NCBI GenBank assembly: GCA_017397925.1
Contig: JAFQHO010000027.1
Span: 1-64,000 of the forward strand
Direction of reading: 5' to 3'
Length of the DNA stretch: 64,000 nucleotides
Source: Ruminococcus sp.
GTDB lineage: Bacteria > Bacillota > Clostridia > Oscillospirales > Ruminococcaceae
This document shows, in pieces, positions 43,397-54,730 of this stretch. Made by a program: the position numbers and the translations under genes. The notes under the pieces are model-generated. The model saw only the letters and a program-made list of their open reading frames with translations. It made no database searches and was not told where the DNA came from. Position 1 is the first letter of the stretch. Each line of letters opens with the position of its first letter.

Positions 43397-43437
43397 AATT
43401 TCGTTCCGAAATTTCGGGCGGATAATATCCGCCCACT
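43397..43437. repeat. palindromic element after ilvN
   Basis: The flank AATTTCGTTCCGAAATTTC is followed by the palindrome GGGCGGATAATATCCGCCC. This is the same arrangement as at 48396-48437 and, inverted, at 40682. Confidence 0.6.
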
Positions 43438-43441
43438 TAAA

Positions 43442-43631
43442 AGCCATTAGCTTTCAGCTTTTAGCCTTTAGCTTTCGTTCTGTAATTATACTGACGGCTA
43501 AAAGCTAACGACTGACGGCTAACAGCTTAAAAACAGTTAAATAGCCATTAGCTTTCAGCTTTTAGCCTTTAGCTTTCGTTCTGTAATTATACTGACAGCT
43601 AAAAGCTAACGGCTGACGGCTAACAGCTTAA
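43442..43631. repeat. two tandem 101-bp heptad-repeat hairpin units
   Basis: Two copies with 101-bp period (starts 43442 and 43543; the second lacks its last bases). Each has a left arm of AGCNNTT heptads (agccatt agctttc agctttt agccttt agctttc), a short spacer (gttctgtaattatact) and a right arm of complementary heptads (gacggct aaaagct aacg...). Each could fold into a long imperfect hairpin in mRNA between ilvN and ilvC. Confidence 0.75.
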
Positions 43632-43643
43632 ATATTATTTTAA

Positions 43644-44696
<1,053 letters not shown>

Positions 44697-44721
44697 GAAT
44701 TAAGAATGAAGAATTAAGATT

Positions 44722-45231
44722 ATGGATAATACCCACGCTGTAAAAACAGCCTCCCGAATAAAATTGATTGCATCGATTATATTTCTCTCTCTTTATCTTG
44801 TACTGGTAATAAGCGGTGTACACAGGGGATTACGAGTAACAGGTCGATATAGTGAAACCGGTCTTACCTTTGAACCAGAGCTTATAGACGAAAATGAAAG
44901 CCTGTTGTTTTCACGTTCAAATCCTGTATACTGCGGAACTATAAAAAGCGGCTTTACCGATTACGAATGTTTTGTTGTTGATACAATACCGAACATTAGA
45001 TATGCTGCTGTTAAAAAAGATTCCGATGAATACGAAAAATTCATCAGCGGTGAGGAAGTCACAGGCTATTTTTCGAAGAAATTCAGCGATGAATTTTCAG
45101 AGCTTGCTCACGATAAAGAATGTTCTGAACTGGGCATAATAATCGTTGACAGACAAAAGGAATTGCTGAGTTTCCTGTGGGGTATTCCATTTCTGATTAT
45201 CGGTCTGATTCTTCTGAAAAAATGGCGATAA
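44722..45231 (+). CDS. unknown membrane protein, 169 aa
   Basis: Two membrane helices, near residues 14-32 (LIASIIFLSLYLVLVISG) and 147-165 (FLWGIPFLIIGLILL), flank a hydrophilic exported or cytoplasmic loop. I do not recognise a family. The AAGAATTAAGAATGAAGAATTAAG stretch before it offers only a weak ribosome site. It lies within the ilv cluster but has no visible link to branched-chain synthesis. Confidence 0.65.
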   Translation: MDNTHAVKTASRIKLIASIIFLSLYLVLVISGVHRGLRVTGRYSETGLTFEPELIDENESLLFSRSNPVYCGTIKSGFTDYECFVVDTIPNIRYAAVKKDSDEYEKFISGEEVTGYFSKKFSDEFSELAHDKECSELGIIIVDRQKELLSFLWGIPFLIIGLILLKKWR

Positions 45232-45262
45232 TCATTATTTAATCTACAGCACAAACACATTC

Positions 45263-45291
45263 TGTAGGGACGCGGTTGTGCCGTGTCCCTA
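45263..45291. repeat. palindromic element TGTAGGGAC...GTGTCCCTA
   Basis: A short palindrome (GTAGGGACGCGG/CCGTGTCCCTA) related to the ends of the 28525-28663 element, placed between two unknown genes. Confidence 0.5.
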
Positions 45292-45325
45292 TATTTATCA
45301 AATCATAAAATTACAGGAGTTATAT

Positions 45326-45946
45326 ATGGGATTTCTTGACATTTTAAAAAAGATTACAAATACTGCTTTAAACAGCAAGCCAACGGAAACAAAAACCGCT
45401 TCAAATCCACAGAATACAACAAAAAAGCCTGTTCCCACATTAAAAACACCGCAGGAAATTGTTGAATCGGGCAATACACCGCCGAAATCCCCTTTTCTCC
45501 ATAAAGATGAATTCGGAGATAAAGAATACTCCTTTATGATTTCGGGAGATTTTGTTGAATTCAACAGCCATTGTGAAGTTATGCCGTCTTTTCAGTATGA
45601 ACCTTTCAATGACGATGATTACACGGGATATAACGAACTATTGCCTATAATCGGCATTGGTCCGAATGACGATATTTATTGTGCTGTTGAAGAATATGAG
45701 GAAAACGGCACTCTCCCCGATGAAAACTATGAGGAATGTGACAGCGAATATTTCGCTTTCAAATGCAGTTTCAAAGCTTACAACCGTAAATATTATGCTT
45801 ACGGTTTCAGAAGTAATACTGCAAGAGAGTTTGAAATGCTCAGCGTTGATTATCTTCCCGATATTGAGGGAACTCCCCTTGAAAATAAGCTTAAAGCGGC
45901 TCTTGACGAAATCGCTTTATCTTATTCCGAAAACACTATGAATTAA
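45326..45946 (+). CDS. unknown soluble protein, 206 aa
   Basis: The protein starts MGFLDILKKITNTALNS, then a Pro/Thr/Lys-rich linker (about 20-60) and an acidic globular part (about 70-206) rich in Tyr, Phe and Glu. No signal peptide or membrane helix. No family recognised. The ATG at 45326 has AGGAG 7 nt upstream; a longer reading frame lacks a site and enters a repeat. It is an accessory gene between ilvC and ilvD. Confidence 0.65.
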   Translation: MGFLDILKKITNTALNSKPTETKTASNPQNTTKKPVPTLKTPQEIVESGNTPPKSPFLHKDEFGDKEYSFMISGDFVEFNSHCEVMPSFQYEPFNDDDYTGYNELLPIIGIGPNDDIYCAVEEYEENGTLPDENYEECDSEYFAFKCSFKAYNRKYYAYGFRSNTAREFEMLSVDYLPDIEGTPLENKLKAALDEIALSYSENTMN

Positions 45947-45964
45947 TGAGGTGAAAAAGAAATT

Positions 45965-47626
45965 ATGAATGAAAATTTTTTCTGTAATGGTGTAGAAAAA
46001 GCTCCACAGCGTTCACTTTTCAACGCTCTTGGAATGACAAAAGAGGAAATGAAACGTCCTCTCGTTGGTATCGTTTCTTCCTATAATGAAATTGTGCCTG
46101 GTCATATGAATATTGACAAAATCGTTGAGGCTGTAAAGCTTGGCGTAGCTATGGGCGGCGGTACTCCTGTTGTTTTCCCTGCAATTGCTGTTTGTGACGG
46201 TATCGCAATGGGACATCAGGGTATGAAATACTCCCTTGTAACCCGTGACCTTATCGCCGATTCTACTGAATGTATGGCTCTTGCGCATCACTTCGACGCT
46301 CTTGTTATGGTTCCCAACTGCGACAAGAATGTTCCCGGACTTCTTATGGCTGCGGCTCGTCTTAATATCCCCACTATTTTCGTAAGCGGCGGCCCTATGC
46401 TTGCAGGCCACGTAAAGGGTAAAAAAACTTCCCTTTCCTCTATGTTTGAAGCTGTAGGCTCATACACAGCAGGCAAAATGTCAGTTGAAGATGTTGAAGA
46501 ATACGAAAACAGCGCTTGTCCTACTTGCGGTTCATGTTCGGGTATGTATACCGCAAACTCAATGAACTGTCTTACAGAAGTTCTCGGTATGGGATTAAAG
46601 GGCAACGGCACAATTCCTGCTGTTTACTCCGACAGACTCAAGCTTGCTAAAATGGCAGGTATGCAGGTTATGGAGCTTTACAGACAGAATATCCGCCCTC
46701 TTGACATCATGACAGAAAAGGCTTTCATTAACGCTCTTACTGCTGATATGGCGCTTGGCTGTTCAACTAACAGTATGCTCCACCTCCCTGCTATCGCTAA
46801 TGAGTGCGGAGTTAATATAAACCTCGATATTGCTAATGAAATAAGCGCAAGAACTCCCAACCTCTGCCACCTTGCCCCTGCAGGTCATACCTATATGGAG
46901 GATTTGAACGAGGCTGGCGGTGTTTACGCTGTTCTCAATGAGCTTTCAAAGAAAAATCTCCTCACTCTCGACTGTATGACAGTTACAGGAAAGACTGTAG
47001 GCGAGAATATTTCAGACTGTATCAATAAGGATCCCGAAACAATCCGCCCCATTGACAACCCATACAGCGAAACTGGCGGAATTGCTGTTCTCCGTGGAAA
47101 TCTTGCTCCCGACGGCTGTGTTGTAAAGAGAAGTGCTGTTGCTCCCGAAATGCTTTCACACAAGGGTACTGCAAGAGTATTCAACAGCGAGGAAGAAGCT
47201 ATTAAGGTTATCTACGAGGGCGGTATCAAGGCTGGCGATGTTGTTGTTATCCGCTACGAAGGCCCTGCAGGCGGTCCCGGTATGCGTGAAATGCTCTCAC
47301 CTACTTCCGCTATTCAGGGAGCAGGTCTTGGTTCATCCGTTGCTCTTATCACAGACGGACGTTTCAGCGGTGCTACCCGTGGTGCGGCTATCGGTCACGT
47401 ATCTCCCGAAGCTGTAAACGGCGGTACTATCGCTTACGTCAAGGACGGCGATATTATTTCTATCGACATCCCCAACTACTCAATTAATCTTGAAGTTTCA
47501 GACGAAGAACTGGCAGAGCGTAAAAAGTCTATGCCTATTCTCAGAAAAGAAAATATCACAGGCTACCTCAAACGCTATGCACAACAGGTTTCCTCTGCTG
47601 ATAAGGGTGCGATAATTAATAAATAA
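45965..47626 (+). CDS. ilvD: dihydroxy-acid dehydratase
   Basis: The 553-aa enzyme dehydrates dihydroxyisovalerate and dihydroxymethylvalerate to the keto acids. Iron-sulfur cysteines are visible in [11 protein letters not shown] and in [11 protein letters not shown], with [17 protein letters not shown] and [12 protein letters not shown] near the end. AGGTG lies before the ATG. Length is standard. Confidence 0.96.
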   Translation: MNENFFCNGVEKAPQRSLFNALGMTKEEMKRPLVGIVSSYNEIVPGHMNIDKIVEAVKLGVAMGGGTPVVFPAIAVCDGIAMGHQGMKYSLVTRDLIADSTECMALAHHFDALVMVPNCDKNVPGLLMAAARLNIPTIFVSGGPMLAGHVKGKKTSLSSMFEAVGSYTAGKMSVEDVEEYENSACPTCGSCSGMYTANSMNCLTEVLGMGLKGNGTIPAVYSDRLKLAKMAGMQVMELYRQNIRPLDIMTEKAFINALTADMALGCSTNSMLHLPAIANECGVNINLDIANEISARTPNLCHLAPAGHTYMEDLNEAGGVYAVLNELSKKNLLTLDCMTVTGKTVGENISDCINKDPETIRPIDNPYSETGGIAVLRGNLAPDGCVVKRSAVAPEMLSHKGTARVFNSEEEAIKVIYEGGIKAGDVVVIRYEGPAGGPGMREMLSPTSAIQGAGLGSSVALITDGRFSGATRGAAIGHVSPEAVNGGTIAYVKDGDIISIDIPNYSINLEVSDEELAERKKSMPILRKENITGYLKRYAQQVSSADKGAIINK

Positions 47627-47631
47627 TTGTT

Positions 47632-47690
47632 GAGCTTTTAGCTTTTAGCTGTTAGCCTTTAGCTTTGTAGGGGCGGATATTATCCGCCCG
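47632..47690. repeat. heptad island plus GGGCGG palindrome after ilvD
   Basis: Five heptads (agctttt agctttt agctgtt agccttt agctttg, 47633-47667) run straight into the palindrome TGTAGGGGCGGATATTATCC. The two repeat families touch here, which shows they are inserted or maintained at the same sites. Confidence 0.65.
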
Positions 47691-47715
47691 ATATATAAAA
47701 CAGGAGAAATTTGTT

Positions 47716-48396
47716 ATGAATAATGTTTTTGAAATTGACAATGGAATATTGATAAAATATCATGGCGAAGATGACGAAGTTATTGTTCCTGACGGTGTTA
47801 TCAAAATCGGTAGTGAGGCATTCGAGAATAATGAAAATCTGCGTAGCATTGATTTATCGGAAAGCGTGGTAAGCATAGGGAGATTTGCTTTTTTCGGATG
47901 CAAAAGCCTGGTATCTGTCAATCTTCCAAACAGTCTTAAAACTATTGAGGAAAAGGCTTTTCGTGATTGTACAAATTTATTTGATATAACTCTGCCAAAT
48001 GGTATCACCAATATTGAAAGTGATATGCTTGACTTTTGTGATAATTTGGAAGAAATCACAATATATGGCGAGGTTTTTACTTTAGAAGATATTATTGATG
48101 AATACAACTGGAGCGAAATTGCCGAAGACTATGATATAGATGAAGATGAAATCTGTAATCTAACCATAGCCGTTCACAATACATTGGTTGAAGATTTATT
48201 AAAACTCCTCATCAACGGCGATTTTGATAAGTTGTATATGCCCGAAGATTTACGTTATGAAATTATTGCAAATGTGCTTAAACATAAGCCTGCAAACATT
48301 AATTTTCTGAAAATGGCAAAAGAACATATTACGGAATTAACACCGCATCTGACAGAAAATCCAGAAGTTATTCAATATATTAACGAAAATATTTGA
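47716..48396 (+). CDS. BspA-type leucine-rich-repeat protein, 226 aa
   Basis: Residues about 20-115 hold three to four LRR_5 repeats (IKIGSEAFENNENLRSIDL, SVVSIGRFAFFGCKSLVSVNL, LKTIEEKAFRDCTNLFDITL). A helical C-terminal part (about 125-226) is unrecognised. No signal peptide, so it is probably cytosolic, unlike most BspA proteins. It has AGGAG before the ATG. It is an accessory gene inside the branched-chain cluster. Confidence 0.8.
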   Translation: MNNVFEIDNGILIKYHGEDDEVIVPDGVIKIGSEAFENNENLRSIDLSESVVSIGRFAFFGCKSLVSVNLPNSLKTIEEKAFRDCTNLFDITLPNGITNIESDMLDFCDNLEEITIYGEVFTLEDIIDEYNWSEIAEDYDIDEDEICNLTIAVHNTLVEDLLKLLINGDFDKLYMPEDLRYEIIANVLKHKPANINFLKMAKEHITELTPHLTENPEVIQYINENI

Positions 48397-48437
48397 TTTC
48401 GTTCCGAACTTTCGGGCGGATAATATCCGCCCCTACA
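48396..48437. repeat. palindromic element after the LRR gene
   Basis: ATTTCGTTCCGAACTTTCGG is followed by the palindrome GGGCGGATAATATCCGCCC and ends CCCTACA. It overlaps the stop codon of the LRR gene. Confidence 0.6.
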
Positions 48438-48462
48438 AAAACAACATTCGCAAGAGGACAAT

Positions 48463-48921
48463 ATGATTAATAAATTTATTGAATGGGCAAAAAATAATAA
48501 TTGGAATGTTACTTTAAATTCTGATGTAACAGATTTGCCCGATATAATAAAAAAACGATATAATATACCCGAAAAATGGTATACTTTTATCTCACAGCTA
48601 AAAGTATGTGAAAATCAGTCTGCTACAAAGTGGTTTTTAACCCCTAATGACTATTTACCCAATGAAAACGGATTTCAATGGAATGAATTCGAAATCCAAA
48701 GCATTGAATACAGCGAAAATAACATTGACATTATTTCGTTTTGGAATAAGCATCTGCCTATATTTTTATCTGTTGACGGTGAATATTCATACTATGCAAT
48801 AAATACTGAAACAGGTGAAGTTGTATCAGGTTATGAACCTGAATATGAAGATACAACAATTGCAGCAGAAGATTTCAGCATATTTATTGATAAAATTATT
48901 TCAGATGAAATAATATTATAA
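48463..48921 (+). CDS. SMI1/KNR4 (SUKH) family protein, 152 aa
   Basis: The pattern fits the SUKH fold: [23 protein letters not shown] near the start (about 25-47) and [31 protein letters not shown] near 105-135, ending [11 protein letters not shown]. Bacterial SUKH proteins are often immunity proteins against polymorphic toxins. No toxin gene is adjacent, so it may be an orphan immunity gene. Ribosome site is weak (AGAGGA). Confidence 0.75.
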   Translation: MINKFIEWAKNNNWNVTLNSDVTDLPDIIKKRYNIPEKWYTFISQLKVCENQSATKWFLTPNDYLPNENGFQWNEFEIQSIEYSENNIDIISFWNKHLPIFLSVDGEYSYYAINTETGEVVSGYEPEYEDTTIAAEDFSIFIDKIISDEIIL

Positions 48922-48953
48922 TCTCCAATTTCCCAAGAAAAGAGGTTTTTACA

Positions 48954-50222
48954 ATGGGAATGACAATGACACAGAAAATACTTGCGGCTCACGCAGGACT
49001 TGACAGCGTTGAAACAGGACAGCTTATCCTTGCCAATCTTGACTTAGTTCTCGGCAACGATATTACTTCCCCTGTAGCTATCAAGGAATTCGCAAAGCTG
49101 AATAAGGACGGAGTTTTTGACAAAGATAAGGTCACAATGGTAATGGACCACTTCGCTCCAAATAAGGACATAAAAGCGGCGGAGCAATGTAAAATGTGCC
49201 GTGAATTCTGCGGTGCTAACGATGTAACTCACTTCTACGACGTAGGCGAAATGGGAATTGAACACGCTCTCCTACCCGAAAAAGGTCTTGTTTCCGCTGG
49301 TTTCTGTGTTATCGGTGCTGACTCCCACACCTGTACTTATGGTGCTGTAGGTGCATTCTCCACAGGTGTCGGCTCAACTGATATGGCTTGCGGTATGGCT
49401 ATCGGTAAAGCGTGGTTCAAAGTTCCCTCAGCTATCCGCTTTAACCTTACAGGCAAGCTTAACAAGTACGTTTCGGGCAAGGATGTCATTCTCCATATTA
49501 TCGGAAAAATCGGCGTTGACGGTGCATTGTACAAGTCAATGGAATTCGGCGGCGAGGGACTTTCTTCCCTTTCAATGGACGACCGCCTCTGTATCGCAAA
49601 TATGGCAATTGAAGCAGGTGCAAAGAACGGCATTTTCGAGGTTGACGATATTACTCTCGACTACCTCAAAGCTCACAATGCCGCTGAACCTGTGATATAC
49701 AAGGCTGACGAGGACGCTGTATACGACGAGATAATCGACATTGACCTTTCCGCAATTGAGCCTACTGTGGCATTCCCTCATCTTCCCGAAAATGCAAGAA
49801 CTTTCAGCGAAATCGGAGATATTAAAATTGACCAGGTTATTATCGGCTCCTGCACCAACGGCAGGCTTGAAGATTTACAGCAGGCGGCTGAAATCCTCAA
49901 AGGCAGAAAATGTGCAAAGGGTGTACGTGTTATCATTATTCCCGCAACTCAGCAGATTTACCTTGACGCTATGGAGCAGGGACTCCTGAAAATCTTCATC
50001 GAATCGGGAGCAGTTGTTTCAACTCCAACTTGTGGTCCCTGTCTTGGCGGTCATATGGGTATTCTTGCGGCAGGTGAACGTGCTGTAGCTACCACAAACC
50101 GCAACTTCGTGGGACGTATGGGACACGTTGAATCCGAAATTTATCTTGCAAGTCCTGCAACTGCCGCTGCAAGTGCAATTACAGGAAAAATCACAAGTCC
50201 TTGGGAGGTAATGAGCAAATGA
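48954..50222 (+). CDS. leuC: 3-isopropylmalate dehydratase large subunit
   Basis: The 422-aa length is that of the short LeuC class (HACN family) found in many anaerobes. Iron-sulfur ligands are visible in [11 protein letters not shown] and [31 protein letters not shown] is the substrate region. It isomerises 2- to 3-isopropylmalate with LeuD. It overlaps leuD by 4 bp (ATGA). Confidence 0.95.
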   Translation: MGMTMTQKILAAHAGLDSVETGQLILANLDLVLGNDITSPVAIKEFAKLNKDGVFDKDKVTMVMDHFAPNKDIKAAEQCKMCREFCGANDVTHFYDVGEMGIEHALLPEKGLVSAGFCVIGADSHTCTYGAVGAFSTGVGSTDMACGMAIGKAWFKVPSAIRFNLTGKLNKYVSGKDVILHIIGKIGVDGALYKSMEFGGEGLSSLSMDDRLCIANMAIEAGAKNGIFEVDDITLDYLKAHNAAEPVIYKADEDAVYDEIIDIDLSAIEPTVAFPHLPENARTFSEIGDIKIDQVIIGSCTNGRLEDLQQAAEILKGRKCAKGVRVIIIPATQQIYLDAMEQGLLKIFIESGAVVSTPTCGPCLGGHMGILAAGERAVATTNRNFVGRMGHVESEIYLASPATAAASAITGKITSPWEVMSK

Positions 50223-50710
50223 AATATACAGGAAATGTTCTGAAATACGGCGATAACGTGGATACTGATGTTATTATCCCTGCCCGTTATCTCAACACAA
50301 GCGACCATAAGGAGCTTGCCTCCCATTGTATGGAGGATATTGACAAGACTTTTGTTTCCCGTGTTCAGCAGGGTGATATTATTACAGCAGGTCAGAATTT
50401 CGGCTGCGGTTCTTCCCGTGAACACGCTCCCATTGCTATAAAAGCAAGCGGCGTTTCCCTTGTTATAGCCAAAAGCTTTGCTCGTATCTTCTACCGCAAC
50501 GCTATAAATATTGGTCTTGCTATTGTGGAATGTCCCGAAGCTGCCGACAATATCTCCGAGGGTGACAAGGTTGAAGCCGATATGGATAACGGCATTATCC
50601 GCAATCTCACTACAGGTCAGGAGTTCAAAGCCGCACCATTCCCCGATTTTGTGCAGAAGATAATCGAAAACGGCGGTCTTATGGAGTCTATCGCTAAGGG
50701 AATTATTTAG
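50219..50710 (+). CDS. leuD: 3-isopropylmalate dehydratase small subunit
   Basis: The 163-aa swivelling subunit has [17 protein letters not shown] near the start and the signature [18 protein letters not shown] (about 60-77). The ATG at 50219 has GGGAGG 10 nt upstream. Translationally coupled to leuC. Confidence 0.95.
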   Translation: MKYTGNVLKYGDNVDTDVIIPARYLNTSDHKELASHCMEDIDKTFVSRVQQGDIITAGQNFGCGSSREHAPIAIKASGVSLVIAKSFARIFYRNAINIGLAIVECPEAADNISEGDKVEADMDNGIIRNLTTGQEFKAAPFPDFVQKIIENGGLMESIAKGII

Positions 50711-50712
50711 TT

Positions 50713-50753
50713 GAGCTAATGGCTTTTGGCTAACGGCTAAAGGCTCAAAAAGG
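50713..50753. repeat. heptad island between leuD and leuB
   Basis: About five heptads (gctaatg gcttttg gctaacg gctaaag gctcaaa) in the opposite orientation to those at 47632. The last unit runs into the AAAAAGGAG ribosome site of leuB. Confidence 0.6.
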
Positions 50754-50762
50754 AGAATAATT

Positions 50763-51836
50763 ATGAATTTCAATATTGCTTTACTTAAAGGCGACGGCAT
50801 AGGCCCTGAAATCGTTGACGGTGCTGTTGCCGTACTGGAGAAAATCGCCCATAAATTCGGTCATACATTTAATTTCACACCTTATCTCATAGGCGGCTGT
50901 GCTATTGACGCAACAGGCAAGCCCCTGCCGCAGGAAACTGTTGACGGCTGTCTTGCTTCCGACAGCGTTCTTCTCGGTGCTGTAGGCGGCCCTGAATGGG
51001 ACGACCAGCCCGGCGAAAACCGCCCTGAAAAGGCTCTTTTAGGTATCCGTTCCGCCTTGGGACTTTACACAAATCTCCGCCCTGCTTCCCTTTATCCTGC
51101 ACTCCGTGGTGCATCTCCCCTTAAAGATGAAATCGTGGGTGACGGCTTCGACATTATGATTGTCCGCGAGCTTACAGGCGGTATCTACTTTGGTGACCGT
51201 GGCTACCGTCAGGGCAAATACGGCGAGGAAGCCTATGACACCGAGGCTTACAGCGTAACTGAAATTGAGCGTATCGGCAGAACTGCTTTTGAATCAGCTA
51301 TGAAGCGCAATAAGAAGCTTTGCAGCATCGACAAGGCTAACGTCCTTGAATCCTCACGTCTTTGGAGAAAGACAATGCACCGTCTTTCCGAGGAATATCC
51401 CGAAGTTGAATATTCCGATATGTTCGTTGACAATGCGGCTATGCAGCTTGTGAGAAATCCCCGACAGTTCGATGTTATCGTAACTTCAAATATGTTCGGT
51501 GATATCCTCTCAGACGAAGCTTCACAGATTACAGGCTCAATCGGTATGCTTGCTTCTGCTTCTCTGGGTGCTTCCACAAGGGGTATGTATGAGCCTATCC
51601 ACGGCTCTGCTCCAGATATTGCAGGAAAAAATATTGCAAACCCAATTGCTACTATACTTTCAGCGGCTATGATGCTCCGCTATTCATTCAATCTCAACGA
51701 TGAAGCCGCAGCTATTGAAAATGCCGTAAATAAGGTTCTTGACGATGGCTGGAGAACTGCTGATCTTATGGGTTGTTCAGAAGGTACTCCCCTTTCCTGC
51801 ACGGAAATGACAGCAAAAATCTGCGAGGCGTTATAA
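50763..51836 (+). CDS. leuB: 3-isopropylmalate dehydrogenase
   Basis: The 357-aa NAD enzyme catalyses oxidative decarboxylation in leucine synthesis. [16 protein letters not shown] opens the protein; [29 protein letters not shown] and [16 protein letters not shown] are the substrate and NAD sites. AAAGGAG precedes the ATG. Its stop overlaps the start of the ATPase gene (TAATG). Confidence 0.96.
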   Translation: MNFNIALLKGDGIGPEIVDGAVAVLEKIAHKFGHTFNFTPYLIGGCAIDATGKPLPQETVDGCLASDSVLLGAVGGPEWDDQPGENRPEKALLGIRSALGLYTNLRPASLYPALRGASPLKDEIVGDGFDIMIVRELTGGIYFGDRGYRQGKYGEEAYDTEAYSVTEIERIGRTAFESAMKRNKKLCSIDKANVLESSRLWRKTMHRLSEEYPEVEYSDMFVDNAAMQLVRNPRQFDVIVTSNMFGDILSDEASQITGSIGMLASASLGASTRGMYEPIHGSAPDIAGKNIANPIATILSAAMMLRYSFNLNDEAAAIENAVNKVLDDGWRTADLMGCSEGTPLSCTEMTAKICEAL

Positions 51837-53038
51837 TGGCTAATATCCGTGAAAAGCTGGACAATTACTACTGCGGTCTTAATTCTCTTGCGGTATTCCG
51901 AAATCTTCTCAATGACGACGTTATATCGGCACTTTCTGCTCTTTTAAAGCTTCATGCAGAGGGTAAAAGCTTTGATGTAAATATATATTCTGAATTTACA
52001 TCAAGGCTCTACCGCCATAACGTCAACCTTTCAGAGTATATCTTCAAAAAAGTATGCGAGGACGAAAACTTCTATATTTCGGGAAAATCCGAGGGTAAAG
52101 CTTTTGATGAGCTGATTGAGCAGGCTGTTTCAAATGAGCTTGAACTGCTCCGCGAAATCTCACAGCTTACCGTTGAGGAACTGCAATACGGCTATTATCG
52201 CCTTTATCAGCTGCCCCAATGGAAAACCTCTGATATTGACTTTGCCGCTGAATATAAGAAACGCATTGAAAATATAGGGCTTTACGGCTGCGGAATTTTC
52301 GCCAATTCTACGATGTTTATTCTCCGCAATGGCGAAATCGTTCCTGTAAAAGCTCCCGACGCACAGCGCCTTGATATGCTTTTCGGATATGAGCGTGAAC
52401 GTGCCGAGGTTGTGGAAAATACCCTTGCTCTCGTAAATGGCAAAACTGCGCAGAATACCCTGCTTTACGGCGACGCAGGCACAGGCAAATCCTCAACTGT
52501 AAAGGCTGTTGTAAATGAGTACACTCATATGGGACTGCGCCTTGTGGAAATCACAAAGGAGCAGCTCCGCGAACTACCTGAACTTATTGATAAATTAAGC
52601 GGAAATCCGCTGAAATTCATCATATTCATTGACGATCTTACCTTTACATCGGGGGAGGACTGCTTCGGTGCGCTGAAAGCGGCTCTTGAAGGCTCTGTTT
52701 CCGCACGTTCCGACAATATCGCAATTTATGCCACAAGCAACCGCCGTCACCTCGTAAAGGAAAGCTTTTCCGACCGTGAGGGTGATGATGTTCACCGCAA
52801 CGATACAATGCAGGAATTGCTCTCTCTGTCGGCACGTTTTGGTCTGCGTGTGAATTTCAGCCGCCCCGACAAGAAAAGCTACACCGCTATTGCTCTTGAA
52901 CTTGCAAGAGTCCACGGCATAGATATGCCCGATGAGGAGCTTTTCCTCAAAGCTGAGCAATTCGCCATTTCTTCGGGAAACGGACGTTCACCAAGAACAG
53001 CACGGCAATTTATTAATCAATTAAGAATTAATTCTTAG
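51836..53038 (+). CDS. DUF815-type AAA ATPase, 400 aa
   Basis: An N-terminal helical part (1-195) leads to the AAA core: Walker A LLYGDAGTGKSSTV (about 215-228), Walker B FIIFIDDLTF (about 262-271) and sensor-like YATSNRRHLV (about 300). The C-terminus SPRTARQFINQL carries the sensor 2 arginine. DUF815 ATPases have no established role. Translation is probably coupled to leuB through TAATG, since no good ribosome site is seen. Confidence 0.85.
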   Translation: MANIREKLDNYYCGLNSLAVFRNLLNDDVISALSALLKLHAEGKSFDVNIYSEFTSRLYRHNVNLSEYIFKKVCEDENFYISGKSEGKAFDELIEQAVSNELELLREISQLTVEELQYGYYRLYQLPQWKTSDIDFAAEYKKRIENIGLYGCGIFANSTMFILRNGEIVPVKAPDAQRLDMLFGYERERAEVVENTLALVNGKTAQNTLLYGDAGTGKSSTVKAVVNEYTHMGLRLVEITKEQLRELPELIDKLSGNPLKFIIFIDDLTFTSGEDCFGALKAALEGSVSARSDNIAIYATSNRRHLVKESFSDREGDDVHRNDTMQELLSLSARFGLRVNFSRPDKKSYTAIALELARVHGIDMPDEELFLKAEQFAISSGNGRSPRTARQFINQLRINS

Positions 53039-53506
53039 GGCAATGCTTCGCATTGCCAGCCGTTAGCCTTTAGTCTTTAGCCATTAGCTATTTATGCGGA
53101 CTGCCAAAGACAGCCCCTAATTTATAAATAATCGTATAAATTACAGCTTTAAAGCTAACGGCTAATGGCTAACTGCTAACAGCTTATTAAAATAGGCAAT
53201 GCTTCTCATTGCCAGCCTTTAGCCTTTAGCTATTAGCTTTTAGCTATTTATGCGAACCGCAAAAACAAATCCTAATTTACAAATAATCGTATAAATTTCA
53301 GCTTTTAAAGCTAACGGCTAATGGCTAACGGCTAACAGCTTATTAAAATAGGCAATGCTTCTCATTGCCAGCCTTTAGCCTTTAGCTATTAGCTTTTAGC
53401 TATTTATGCGAACCGCAAAAACAACTCCTAATTTATAAATAATCGTATAAATTACAGCTTTTAAGGCTAACGGCTAATGGCTAACGGCTAACAACTTATT
53501 AAAAAA
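53039..53506. repeat. three tandem 156-bp units with heptad-repeat arms
   Basis: Exact period of 156 bp with starts at 53039, 53195 and 53351. Each unit has a small palindrome GGCAATGCTTCTCATTGCC, a left arm of AGCNNTT heptads, a 50-nt AT-rich middle (tttatgcgaaccgc...ataatcgtataaatt) and a right arm of complementary heptads (aacggct aatggct aacggct aacagct). The copies differ at a minority of positions. The third copy ends at the AAAAAAGGAG ribosome site of ilvA. The whole gap between the ATPase gene and ilvA is made of these units. Confidence 0.88.
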
Positions 53507-53519
53507 GGAGTCTTTATTT

Positions 53520-54719
53520 ATGATTACATTGGACAAAGTCTATCACGCAAAATATGTCCTTAAACAAGTTATACGGGAAACCGATGTCATACAGGCTCCC
53601 AAAATCAACCCCGATGCCAATATATGGCTTAAAACGGAAAATCTCCAGATAACAGGTTCATTCAAGGTTCGCGGCGCTTATTACAAGATGTCCTGCCTTT
53701 CCGATGAGGAAAAGGCAAAGGGAGTTATTGCCTGCTCCGCAGGAAATCACGCACAGGGAGTTGCTCTTGCAGCAGCTAAAAACGGCATAAAATCAATTAT
53801 CTGCCTCCCCGACGGCGCGCCTATCTCCAAGGTTGAGGCTACCAAAAGCTACGGCGCAGAGGTATGCCTTGTAAAGGGAGTTTACGATGACGCTTACAAA
53901 GAAGCTCTCCGTCAGCGCGATGAAATGGGATATACCTTTATCCACCCCTTTGACGATGAATACGTCATTGCAGGTCAGGGTACTATCGGTCTTGAACTTA
54001 TTGAGCAGATACCCGATATGGATGCTGTTATCGTGCCTATCGGCGGCGGCGGTCTTATTTCGGGAGTGGCTTTCGCTATAAAGAGCCTTAACCCGAAAAT
54101 CAAGATATACGGCGTTCAGGCTACGGGCGCTCCCAGTATGTACAACGCTGTACGCGACGGTGAAATTAAAGCTCTGTCAGGAGTATCCACTATCGCCGAC
54201 GGTATCGCAGTAAAAGCTCCCGGTGAAACTACCTTTGAGCTTGTTTCCCGGTATGTCGATGAAATCGTAACAGTTACCGACGACGAAATATCTGCCGCTA
54301 TTCTTGCTCTTATGGAGCAGCAGAAGCTTGTTACCGAGGGCGCAGGCGCTGTTGCAGTAGCTGCGGCTATGTTCAATAAAGTGCCTATCAAGGGCAAAAA
54401 GGCTGTATGCCTGCTTTCAGGCGGTAATATTGATGTAACTATTCTTTCAAGGGTAATCAAGCGCGGTCTGCTTATGACAGGAAGAAACATCACTCTTACA
54501 ATTGAGCTTCTCGACAAACCGGGACAGCTTTTAGAAGTTTCTCGTATTATCGCAGAGCTTGGCGGAAACGTTATCTCCATTCACCACGAACGTGCCAACG
54601 AGGGTTCAGCTGTAAACGGCTGTTATCTCCGCCTTGTACTTGAAACACGTAATTACGAGCATATTGAAGCTATCAAAACTGCTCTTGCTGAAAACGGCTT
54701 TAAAATTACAAATGACTAA
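53520..54719 (+). CDS. ilvA: threonine ammonia-lyase, ACT-domain type
   Basis: The 399-aa PLP enzyme deaminates threonine to 2-oxobutyrate for isoleucine synthesis. The PLP lysine is in [13 protein letters not shown] (about 47-59), the phosphate-binding loop in IGGGGLISG, and an ACT-like regulatory domain covers about 325-399 ([26 protein letters not shown], split here by position). The adjacent Rid gene supports a biosynthetic or catabolic threonine role. The ribosome site AAAAGGAG derives from the end of the repeat array. Confidence 0.93.
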   Translation: MITLDKVYHAKYVLKQVIRETDVIQAPKINPDANIWLKTENLQITGSFKVRGAYYKMSCLSDEEKAKGVIACSAGNHAQGVALAAAKNGIKSIICLPDGAPISKVEATKSYGAEVCLVKGVYDDAYKEALRQRDEMGYTFIHPFDDEYVIAGQGTIGLELIEQIPDMDAVIVPIGGGGLISGVAFAIKSLNPKIKIYGVQATGAPSMYNAVRDGEIKALSGVSTIADGIAVKAPGETTFELVSRYVDEIVTVTDDEISAAILALMEQQKLVTEGAGAVAVAAAMFNKVPIKGKKAVCLLSGGNIDVTILSRVIKRGLLMTGRNITLTIELLDKPGQLLEVSRIIAELGGNVISIHHERANEGSAVNGCYLRLVLETRNYEHIEAIKTALAENGFKITND

Positions 54720-54730
54720 GGAGAATTACT

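Noticed and set aside
53039-53506. Possible CRISPR array
   Set aside because: The period is 156 bp, whole units are repeated rather than short repeats with unique spacers, and no cas genes are present.
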